A stretch of 64,000 nucleotides of DNA, from NCBI GenBank assembly GCA_964581815.1, contig CAZORE010000028.1, forward strand, positions 1 to 64,000, read 5' to 3'. The translations under genes were made by a program, and so were the position numbers. Below the pieces are notes generated by a model. That model saw nothing but the letters and a program-made list of their open reading frames with translations. It was not told the DNA's origin and did no database searches. This stretch comes from Trebonia sp964581815. GTDB taxonomy: Bacteria; Actinomycetota; Actinomycetes; Streptosporangiales; Streptosporangiaceae. The stretch's first letter is position 1. Every line of letters begins with the position of its first letter. Below are positions 17,540 to 26,538 of the stretch, piece by piece.

Positions 17540-18562
17540 TTGAAGGCGCAAGACCTCGCTAAGCGCGTGCTCGGCAGCCGGCTGCTCAAGTTGGCCGTCG
17601 TGGTGGCCGCCGTGGGCATCGGCGCGTACGAGATCTCCAAGGAGTGGCGGGAAGTCCACCATGCGCTCGGCCAGATCGGCGTGCTCGCCTGCTTCGAGGC
17701 GCTGCTCGTGCTGCTCGTGATGCAGTTCGCCACGCTCCGCCAGTGGCAGTCGCTGCTCGCCGGGCTTGGCTCACCGCTGCGAACGACAACGGCCGGCCGT
17801 ATCTTCTTCATCGGGCAGCTTGGCAAGTACATCCCTGGCTCGGTCTGGCCGATCCTGACCCAGATGGAACTGGGCGCCCGGGCCAACGTCCCCCGGTTGC
17901 GGTCGGGCAGCGCCTCGATCCTGACGATGATCCTGTCCCTGGCCACCGGCCTGCTCGTGGCTGCGGCGACGCTGCCTTTCGCGCACGTCTCCGCCGGTTA
18001 CGACTGGGTCTTCGTGCTGGTTCCGTTGATCTTGGCCTGCCTCCACCCCAAGGTGCTCAACCCGCTGCTCAACTGGCTTTTCAAGCTGATCAAGCGGCCG
18101 GGCCTCGAGCATCCGGTCACGCTCACGATGCTGAGCAGGGCGCTCGCCTGGTCGTTGCTCGCCTGGATCGCCAACGGGCTGCAGATCTGGATCCTCGCCG
18201 ACAAGCTGGGCGCCCCGGCCGGACGGACCATCCTGATCGCCCTTGGCGGTTACGCGTTCGCCTGGTGCGTCGGCTTCGTGGTCGTCTTCTCACCCGCCGG
18301 CGTCGGCGTTCGCGACGTCCTGCTCATCGCCGCCCTCGCGCCCGTGCTGCCCTATGCGCCGGCCCTAGCGGTAGCGCTGGTCTCCCGGGCGGTCAACACC
18401 ATCAGCGACCTGCTCGTGGCGGGCACCGCCGCGGCGACGCGCGGCTGGGGACGGCGTGACCGCCCGGGCAACGCTCCGGGGGGAAAAGACCAGGCCGCGG
18501 TTCCGGCTGAGGCCGCCGCCACCCCGGTCAGCTCAGCGTCCGACAGCGGCGCGCACGGTTAG
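17540..18562 (+). CDS. LPG-synthase-domain membrane protein (possible flippase)
   Basis: This 340-residue protein with about eight spans starts at TTG 17540. It belongs to the PF03706/UPF0104 group (the membrane half of MprF, without the catalytic domain). Family motifs seen are GQLGKYIPGSVWPI near residue 93 and VFSPAGVGVRDVLLIAAL near residue 250. Members near glycosyltransferase genes are often proposed to move or export lipid-linked sugars. That role here is inference from the neighbours. The hydrophilic C-terminal 40 residues are rich in Ala, Gly and charged residues. Confidence 0.78.
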   Translation: MKAQDLAKRVLGSRLLKLAVVVAAVGIGAYEISKEWREVHHALGQIGVLACFEALLVLLVMQFATLRQWQSLLAGLGSPLRTTTAGRIFFIGQLGKYIPGSVWPILTQMELGARANVPRLRSGSASILTMILSLATGLLVAAATLPFAHVSAGYDWVFVLVPLILACLHPKVLNPLLNWLFKLIKRPGLEHPVTLTMLSRALAWSLLAWIANGLQIWILADKLGAPAGRTILIALGGYAFAWCVGFVVVFSPAGVGVRDVLLIAALAPVLPYAPALAVALVSRAVNTISDLLVAGTAAATRGWGRRDRPGNAPGGKDQAAVPAEAAATPVSSASDSGAHG

Positions 18563-18574
18563 GTAAGTAAGCGG

Positions 18575-19573
18575 TCAGCGGCCGAGGACCTGGTACCTGG
18601 CCTCGGTGGCTTCCTTCTGCGGCTTCCACCACCATTCGTTGCCGCGGTACCAGTCGATGGTCGCGGCCAGCCCGGCCCGGAAGTCGCCGTAGACCGGCTG
18701 CCATCCGAGTTCGGTGCGGATCTTGCTGGAGTCATTGGAATAGCGCAGGTCGTGGCCGGGCCGGTCGGGGACGTGATCGTAGGCAGCTGGGTCCTGCCCG
18801 GTCAGTTCGAGGATGAGGCGCATGATCTGCTTATTGCTGCGCTCGTTCCCGGACCCGATCAGGTAGGTCTCGCCGACCTTGCCCTTGGACAGGATGAGGT
18901 GGACGGCGGCGTTGTGGTCGTCGACGTGCGTCCACTCGCGGACGTTCTCGCCTGCCCCGTACAGCTTCGGCCTCATCCCGCGCAGGATGTTGGTGATCTG
19001 CCGCGGGATGAACTTCTCCACGTGCTGGAAGGGACCGTAGTTGTTGGCGCAGTTGGATATCGTCGCGGCGATACCGAACGACCTTGCCCACGCGCGTACC
19101 AGCATGTCCGAACTCGCCTTCGTGGCGGAGTACGGGCTCGACGGGTCGTAGGCCCGGTCCTCCGTGAACTGCTCGGTGCTTCCTAGCGGCAGGTCACCGA
19201 ACACCTCGTCGGTCGAGATGTGGTGGAACCGGCCGCCGTGCCGGCGGAGCGCCTCGAGCAGGGTGTACGTGCCGATGATGTTGCTGCGGATGAACGGCCC
19301 TGGATCGTGCAGCGAGTTGTCCACGTGCGACTCGGCCGCGAAGTGCACGATGAGGTCGGTGTCAGCGGCTACGCGGTTGACCAGTTCGGCGTCGCAGATG
19401 TCTCCGTGCACGAACTCCACCTGGCCGGCCACCGGGATGAGCGCCGTACGGTCGCCTGCGTAGGTCAGCGCGTCAAGCACGCGAACCTCGTATTCCGGGT
19501 GGTTCCTGACGGTGTAGTGCACGAAGTTCGAACCGATGAACCCGGCCCCGCCGGTGACAAGCATCCGTGTCAT
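18575..19573 (-). CDS. rfbB: dTDP-glucose 4,6-dehydratase
   Basis: This 332-residue extended SDR performs the second step of dTDP-rhamnose synthesis. The NAD-binding motif GGAGFIGSNFVHY, the ISTDEVFGDLP segment with the catalytic Asp-Glu pair, and YSATKASSDM with the Tyr-xxx-Lys pair are present. It is the last gene of the minus-strand group rfbA-rfbD-rfbB, with 15 bases between rfbD and rfbB. Confidence 0.94.
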   Translation of the reverse strand: MTRMLVTGGAGFIGSNFVHYTVRNHPEYEVRVLDALTYAGDRTALIPVAGQVEFVHGDICDAELVNRVAADTDLIVHFAAESHVDNSLHDPGPFIRSNIIGTYTLLEALRRHGGRFHHISTDEVFGDLPLGSTEQFTEDRAYDPSSPYSATKASSDMLVRAWARSFGIAATISNCANNYGPFQHVEKFIPRQITNILRGMRPKLYGAGENVREWTHVDDHNAAVHLILSKGKVGETYLIGSGNERSNKQIMRLILELTGQDPAAYDHVPDRPGHDLRYSNDSSKIRTELGWQPVYGDFRAGLAATIDWYRGNEWWWKPQKEATEARYQVLGR

Positions 19574-19588
19574 GGCTCCGTATCCTTC

Positions 19589-20479
19589 CTACGCGTCCGC
19601 TACGGCCGGGAAGGCGCGGTGCAGGCCGTCTTTCCAGTCGCCGATCGGTGCTAGGCCGGCCGCGTGCCAGGCGGCGTGGCCGAGCACGCTGTAAGCCGGG
19701 CGCTTGGCCGGGGTCGGGTATTCGGCGGTAGTGAGGGGTCTCGGAGTCAGCCGCCCGCGTTCTGTATCGCGATGTTGGTTTTCCGCGGCGTGGTGCAGCC
19801 GGAAAATCTCTTCCGCCAAGCCAAACCACGTGGTCTGGCCCGAACTGGTCGCGTGATAGATGCCTGCCGGGGCGGCGGAGCCGACGAGGTCGTAGATCTT
19901 CGCGGCGACATCGGCGGTCCAGGTGGGCTGGCCGTACTGGTCGGCGACCACGCCGGGGGCGACGTCGCTGCGGGCCAGCCGGAGCATGGTCTTGACGAAG
20001 TTCTTGCCGTGCGCACCGTACAGCCAGGCCGTTCGGACGACATAGCTGGCGTTGGGCAGGGCGGCGAGCACCGCCCGCTCGCCGGCCAGCTTGGTGCGAC
20101 CGTACGCGCCGGCGGGTGCCGGGGCCGCATCCTCCGCGTACGGGACCGTCGCGTCGCCGTGGAAGACGTAGTCGGTGGACGGGTGAACGAGGACTGCGCC
20201 GAGGCTGGCGCACGCCGCGGCAAGGTTCGCCGGGCCCTGGCCGTTGATCGCCAGGGCCTCCGCCTCGTTTTCTTCTGCGGCATCCACGGCGGTCCACGCG
20301 GCGCAGTTGACCACGACGTCCGGCTTGACCGCCGAGACCGCCGAGGCGGCCGCGGTGCCGTCAGTGATGTCGAGGTCGGCCCGGGTCAGGGCGGTGAACT
20401 CCTCGCCCCGAGCGGTCAGCAGCGCCGTCAGGTCGCGGCCGAGCATCCCGGCCGCGCCGGTGACCAGCCAGCGGGTCAT
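19589..20479 (-). CDS. rfbD: dTDP-4-dehydrorhamnose reductase
   Basis: This 296-residue RmlD reduces dTDP-4-keto-L-rhamnose to dTDP-L-rhamnose. The N-terminal GAAGMLGRDL dinucleotide loop, NCAAWTAVDAAE, STDYVFHGD and the YGRTKLAGERAV Tyr/Lys motif are intact. Its ATG overlaps the TGA of rfbA (ATGA at 20476-20479), so the two are translationally coupled. Confidence 0.93.
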   Translation of the reverse strand: MTRWLVTGAAGMLGRDLTALLTARGEEFTALTRADLDITDGTAAASAVSAVKPDVVVNCAAWTAVDAAEENEAEALAINGQGPANLAAACASLGAVLVHPSTDYVFHGDATVPYAEDAAPAPAGAYGRTKLAGERAVLAALPNASYVVRTAWLYGAHGKNFVKTMLRLARSDVAPGVVADQYGQPTWTADVAAKIYDLVGSAAPAGIYHATSSGQTTWFGLAEEIFRLHHAAENQHRDTERGRLTPRPLTTAEYPTPAKRPAYSVLGHAAWHAAGLAPIGDWKDGLHRAFPAVADA

Positions 20480-21549
20480 GAGCCGATCTGCACTTTGCTG
20501 TGGTCGCCGAGGACAAGCCGGTGCGCCCGCGGGACCCGGGGCGCGGGGGTTACCTCCGCGTAATGGCCGATGAGCGACGCCTCGATGCGCCGCACGCCGC
20601 GGATGGAGGCGTTCGACAGCACGATGGAGTACTCGATCTCGCTGTCGCCCACCGAGCAGTCCGCGTCGATGGCCGTGAACGGGCCGATGTACGAGCCGGT
20701 GATCCGGCTTCCGGCGCCGATGACCGCCGGGCCGACGATCCGCGACCCGGAAACCTCGGCGCCGGCCTCGACCACGACCCGGCCGATGATTTCGCAGGCC
20801 TCGTCGACGGTGCCGTCGATCCGCGGTTCCATGCCCTCGAGTACCAGGCGGTTCACCTCAAGCATGTCGGCGACGTTGCCGGTGTCCTTCCAGTACCCGG
20901 TGATCGTCGTCGACTTGACGGTGTAGTCGTCCTGGTCGATCAGCCACTGGATCGCCTCGGTGATCTCGAGCTCGCCGCGCCAGGACGGCTTGAGGTTCGT
21001 GACCGCCTCATGGATGGCCGGGGTGAACAGATAGACGCCGACCAGGGCGAGGTCGCTCTTGGGCTCCCGCGGCTTCTCCTCCAGGTTCTTGACCCGGCCC
21101 GTCTCCGCGTCGAGCTCGGCCACGCCGAACGACCGGGGATCGCTCACCCGGGCCAGCATGATCTGCGCTTCCGGCCGCGTCACGGAGAATTCCTCGACGA
21201 GGGCGGTGATCCCGCCGACGATGAAGTTGTCGCCCAGGTACATCACGAAGTCGTCGTCGCCGAGGAAGTCCCTGGCGACGAGGACGGCGTGCGCCAGGCC
21301 GAGCGGCGCCTGCTGCCTGATGTAGGTGACCTTGATGCCGAACCTCGAGCCGTCGCCCACGGCCGCCTCGATCGCCGGCGCGGTGTCGCCGACCACGATC
21401 CCGACGTCGGTGATCCCGGCCGCGGCGATGGCCTCCAGGCCGTAGAACAGCACGGGCTTGTTCGCCACCGGGACTAGCTGCTTGGCCGACGTGTGCGTGA
21501 TCGGGCGCAGGCGCGTGCCGGAGCCGCCGGACAGGACGAGAGCTTTCAT
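20476..21549 (-). CDS. rfbA: Glucose-1-phosphate thymidylyltransferase, long form
   Basis: This 357-residue protein makes dTDP-glucose from dTTP and glucose-1-phosphate. The start at ATG 21549 gives MKALVLSGGSGTRLRPITHT, the nucleotidyltransferase signature. YLGDNFI and the EKPREPKS segment are present. Residues past 250 form a left-handed beta-helix, as in the long-form StrD/RmlA-like enzymes found in secondary metabolism and actinobacteria, rather than the short RmlA. It leads the rfbADB operon and diverges from groEL. Confidence 0.9.
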   Translation of the reverse strand: MKALVLSGGSGTRLRPITHTSAKQLVPVANKPVLFYGLEAIAAAGITDVGIVVGDTAPAIEAAVGDGSRFGIKVTYIRQQAPLGLAHAVLVARDFLGDDDFVMYLGDNFIVGGITALVEEFSVTRPEAQIMLARVSDPRSFGVAELDAETGRVKNLEEKPREPKSDLALVGVYLFTPAIHEAVTNLKPSWRGELEITEAIQWLIDQDDYTVKSTTITGYWKDTGNVADMLEVNRLVLEGMEPRIDGTVDEACEIIGRVVVEAGAEVSGSRIVGPAVIGAGSRITGSYIGPFTAIDADCSVGDSEIEYSIVLSNASIRGVRRIEASLIGHYAEVTPAPRVPRAHRLVLGDHSKVQIGS

Positions 21550-21680
21550 GGCGGAAAGTGACAAACCTCTCAGAGGTGGCCGGGCGTTCCCGGCCTGTTC
21601 TGTGCAGTGCGTGTTCACTCTACGCGTTGGCCGGGCCGTCCCATGCGGTATGCGCGAATGCCCAGCACGTGGCCTCTTCG

Positions 21681-21707
21681 TTTGCACTCTCCCTATGAGA
21701 GTGCTAA
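21681..21707 (+). promoter_or_regulatory. CIRCE operator 1 (HrcA site) for groEL
   Basis: TTTGCACTC, nine bases, GAGTGCTAA. It matches the CIRCE consensus (TTAGCACTC-N9-GAGTGCTAA) in 17 of 18 arm positions. Heat-shock repressor HrcA should bind here. Confidence 0.93.
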
Positions 21708-21715
21708 ACATGGCG

Positions 21716-21742
21716 TTGGCACTCTCCGCATGAGAGTGACAA
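21716..21742 (+). promoter_or_regulatory. CIRCE operator 2 (HrcA site) for groEL
   Basis: TTGGCACTC, nine bases, GAGTGACAA. It is weaker than operator 1 and begins eight bases after it. Paired CIRCE sites are known ahead of actinobacterial groE genes. The remaining leader to 21864 contains no gene. Confidence 0.88.
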
Positions 21743-21864
21743 CCACAACGGCGGGATCGGGCGATGAGGTACCGCCAGGCGGCAGGAAATGACTGCCGTG
21801 TGGCGCGTGCCGTCCGTCGCGGGCTTCGACCGGTCCTAACGTACGCCACGGAGGACTGGAACCA

Positions 21865-23490
<1,626 letters not shown>

Positions 23491-23511
23491 GTCCATCGTG
23501 CGGCAACGCTG

Positions 23512-23548
23512 CGAAACGGCCCGGATCATCACGATCCGGGCCGTTTCG
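23512..23548 (+). terminator. Intrinsic terminator of groEL
   Basis: A near-perfect hairpin pairs CGAAACGGCCCGGATC with GATCCGGGCCGTTTCG around a five-base loop, 22 bases after the groEL stop, followed by a short T-containing tail (TGTTGCC). Confidence 0.85.
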
Positions 23549-23605
23549 TGTTGCCGAACCACGGCCTGCGTCGCTGCAGCGGGGAGGAGGTGAAACGATC
23601 GTCCT

Positions 23606-25987
23606 GTGACACCACCCGTGATCCAGGTCGAGGACCGGCTGGAGCGTCGGATCCGCAAGCCGGTCGACGCGCTGCGCTGCGTCGTGTCCTGTGCGTGGAT
23701 CGTCGTGCTTGCCGTGGCCGCCGTCGCGGCGAGTGCGGCCACGACCGGGGTGGAAACCGTCATCGTGGACTGGAGCGGTAAGCTGCCGTCCACCCTGTTC
23801 ACCGTGGCCCAGCCGATCGCGCTCTACGCGCTGATCATCCTGCCGCTCGGCCTCGCCGTCGCTCAACTCATCCGGCGCCAGGTGCGCCGGCTCATCGAGG
23901 CGGTCGCGACCGGCCTGGTGGCCGGCGCCGCGGCCCAGGTGGTTAACATCGCGCTGCAGCGCCCCGCGGGCACCCGTCTCTACTACGCGATCGTCATGTC
24001 CCACCCCGGCGTCACCCATGTCAATGCCCTCGACCCCTACCTGGCCGGGCTCGTCGCCTATGTCACCATGATCGGGCTGACCGGGCGGCCGGGCTGGCGG
24101 AACGCTCTAGGGCTCGCGATCGGCGTGTACGCCGTCGTCCAACTGGCGGCGCTGGCCACGATCGGCCTGTCGATCCTCCTCACGCTGCTGGCCGGGCGGG
24201 CTGTGGGCCTGGCCGTCAGGTACGCCGCGGGCTCGGCGTCGCAGCGTCCAACGGCGCTTGCCATCGCCACGGCCCTGTCCGCCGGCGGCCTGGCGGTCAC
24301 GGCCATCCGGCGGGTCAGCCAGTCCCGGGCCGACGCGCCTGGATCCCGGTTTTACGCGTTGACGACGGAGGACGCCAACCCGCTCGACGTGGTGGTGTTC
24401 GACCGGGATCAGCAGGCGGCGGGCACGTTCTACCGGCTGTACCGGTGGATCCGGGTGCCTGGGCAGGTGGCGCGCAGCGCGCCGCTATCCCTCGACCGCA
24501 CGGTCGAGCGCCGGGCCCTGCTTTCCTACGCGACCAGGGACGCGGACGTGCCCACGCCCCGGCTCCGCACCCTGATCCGGGTGGGCGCCGACGCCGCCGT
24601 GCTCGCCTACGAGCACTGCGCCGGCATCACGCTGGCCCGCACCAACCCCGGGTGCTCGGACGACGAGCTCGGGCGTATCTGGGACACGGTGACCCGGCTG
24701 CACCAGAACCACGTCACCCACCGCGCGCTCACCGCCGACCGCATCATGTTCACCCCCGACGGCCAGGTCATGCTCCTCGACCCGGGCGACGGCGACGTGG
24801 CGGCGAGCGACCTGCAGATCCGCCTTGACCTGGCCCAGCTCATCGTCGAGCTCGCGCTGTCCGTGGGACCGGACAAGTCGGCGAAGCTCGCGATCGAGAA
24901 GGTGGGCGCGAACGAGCTGGTGACCGTGCTGCCGCTGCTGCAGCCGGTCGTTCTTGTCCGCTCCACCCGGCACGCGCTGCGCCGCCGCCGCGACGTCCTG
25001 CCCGCCGTCCGCAAGTCGCTGCTCGAGGCGGTGCCCGAGGGCGAGGTCATGCCAGTGCAACTGGAGCGGATCAGGGCGCGCACCCTGGTGACGCTCGTCG
25101 CCAGCGTCGCCGCCGTCTACCTGCTCGCCGGCGAGCTCGCCCAGGCCAGCTTCGGGCACCTGCTGCGGTCGGCGGACTGGCGCTGGGCCCTGGTGGCGCT
25201 CGCGCTGTCCGCCGCGACCTACGTCGGCGCCACGCTGTCGATTTCCGGCTTCGTCTCCGAGCGGCTGAGTTTTGGCCGCACCCTCTTCGTCCAGCTGGCC
25301 AGCTCGTTCGTCACGCTGGTGACGCCCGCCGCGGTCGGCGGGGCCGCGCTGAACGTGCGGTACCTGCAGCGCAGGAGGATTCCCGCGGCAGTCGCGGTGG
25401 CCAGCGTCGGCGTCTCCCAGGTGGTGGCGTTCGTGATGCACATCCTGCTGCTCACGGTGTTCGCCGCGATCGCGGGAAGCAGCACCAAGAGCGCGATCAG
25501 GCCGCCGACCTGGGCCTACTTCGTGGTGGCCGGGCTGGTCGTGCTGGCCGGCGTGGTGCTCGCCGTCCCCGCCGGGCGCCGTATGGTGCGGGCGCGCCTG
25601 TCGCCGACCTTCGGCCAGGTGCTACCGCGGCTGCTTGAGGTCGCGCAGCGGCCGCGCAAGCTCGCCGAGGGGATCGGCGGCGTGCTGCTGCTCAGCCTCA
25701 CGTACATCCTGTGCCTGAGCGCGTGCGTGGCCGCCTTCGGCGGTTCTGTGCCCATCGCGAAGGTCGGCTTCGTGTACCTGACCGGCAGCGCGATCGGCTC
25801 GATCATTCCCACCCCCGGCGGGCTCGGCGCGGTGGAGGCCGCGCTGACCGCGGGGCTGACCGCCGCGGGCGTGCACGGCGGCATCGCGGTCAGCGCGGTC
25901 CTGCTGTTCCGCCTGCTGACCTTCTGGCTTCCCGTGCCCATCGGCTGGGCGGCAATGAATTACCTGGAGCGCCAGCACGAGCTCTAG
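23606..25987 (+). CDS. Degenerate kinase fused to an MprF-like LPG-synthase membrane domain
   Basis: This 793-residue protein starts at GTG 23606. Residues 20-230 hold about six spans. Residues 235-440 resemble an ABC1/APH-type kinase lobe. Residues 495-790 are a PF03706 membrane domain ending in the conserved IIPTPGGLGAVEAALTAGL. The kinase catalytic loop reads HRALTADRI where HGDLxxxNI is expected, so the catalytic Asp and the metal-binding Asn are missing, although LLDPGDG keeps one Asp. A nucleotide-independent sensor or scaffold role coupled to lipid or glycan transport is inference. Similar fusions of unknown function occur in other actinobacteria. Confidence 0.75.
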   Translation: MTPPVIQVEDRLERRIRKPVDALRCVVSCAWIVVLAVAAVAASAATTGVETVIVDWSGKLPSTLFTVAQPIALYALIILPLGLAVAQLIRRQVRRLIEAVATGLVAGAAAQVVNIALQRPAGTRLYYAIVMSHPGVTHVNALDPYLAGLVAYVTMIGLTGRPGWRNALGLAIGVYAVVQLAALATIGLSILLTLLAGRAVGLAVRYAAGSASQRPTALAIATALSAGGLAVTAIRRVSQSRADAPGSRFYALTTEDANPLDVVVFDRDQQAAGTFYRLYRWIRVPGQVARSAPLSLDRTVERRALLSYATRDADVPTPRLRTLIRVGADAAVLAYEHCAGITLARTNPGCSDDELGRIWDTVTRLHQNHVTHRALTADRIMFTPDGQVMLLDPGDGDVAASDLQIRLDLAQLIVELALSVGPDKSAKLAIEKVGANELVTVLPLLQPVVLVRSTRHALRRRRDVLPAVRKSLLEAVPEGEVMPVQLERIRARTLVTLVASVAAVYLLAGELAQASFGHLLRSADWRWALVALALSAATYVGATLSISGFVSERLSFGRTLFVQLASSFVTLVTPAAVGGAALNVRYLQRRRIPAAVAVASVGVSQVVAFVMHILLLTVFAAIAGSSTKSAIRPPTWAYFVVAGLVVLAGVVLAVPAGRRMVRARLSPTFGQVLPRLLEVAQRPRKLAEGIGGVLLLSLTYILCLSACVAAFGGSVPIAKVGFVYLTGSAIGSIIPTPGGLGAVEAALTAGLTAAGVHGGIAVSAVLLFRLLTFWLPVPIGWAAMNYLERQHEL

Positions 25988-25999
25988 CACCCCGTTAAC

Positions 26000-26389
26000 C
26001 CCACGCGCGGGTGCATCTGGGCGGGGCCGGCGACCACGCCAGAGGACAGGGAGCGCTTCTTCGGGCAGAGTGCCACGGGCCGGGTCCACGTCATGGAGGC
26101 GGGCTGGCTGGGGCGCATGCGGGAATGTCGTCTGTACGCGTACCGCCTTCCTGCCGGGGTCTTCCGGCCGCACGAGGCAGTTGGCGGCTACTGGGTGGCC
26201 GCGGAGACGGTGGACGCGATTGAGCGGGTCGCCGTCGGCGATCTGCTCGGCCGGCACTCGGACGCCGGCATCGAGCTGCGGATTACGCCGTCAATCTGGC
26301 CGTTCTGGCGGCGGGTGGCGAGTTCGACCGTCCTGTTCAGCGGCTCCCGGCTGCGCAACAGCGCGCCGCACCCGGACCGGCTTGGGTAG
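26000..26389 (+). pseudogene. N-terminally truncated DUF6886-like gene remnant
   Basis: The frame opens right after the stop of the preceding gene and reads TTPEDRERFFG, RVHVMEAGWLGRMRECRLYA, RLPAGVFRP, GDLLGRHSDAGIELRITPS and FSGSRLRN. This matches my memory of the C-terminal half of DUF6886 proteins. About 35 matching codons lie upstream of the first possible start (ATG 26093), and no ATG, GTG or TTG exists among them. The N-terminal half is absent. Either a decayed gene or a fragment translated from 26093 (98 residues) is possible. Confidence 0.55.
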
Positions 26390-26413
26390 CCATGCACGCT
26401 ACCTGGCCCCACC

Positions 26414-26524
26414 TCTTATCAGTTTCGGTCATTTTGTGCCTGTTATGTCCCGATATGAGACGCGGAAACTGATACGAAGTCGTACCGGGGTGCGGGAACT
26501 GATACCAAGTCACGACCGACCGGG
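26414..26524. repeat. Three copies of an AACTGATA-centred motif between convergent genes
   Basis: CGGAAACTGATACGAAGTCG (from 26463) and CGGGAACTGATACCAAGTCA (from 26492) are direct copies 29 bases apart. An inverted copy (CTTATCAGTTTCGG) lies at 26414. The outer pair forms a 10-bp perfect inverted repeat with TATCAGTTTC. It fills the gap between the DUF6886 remnant and the SpoIIE gene. It could be an operator cluster or a decayed element. Confidence 0.55.
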
Positions 26525-26538
26525 GGCCGGCTAGGTGG

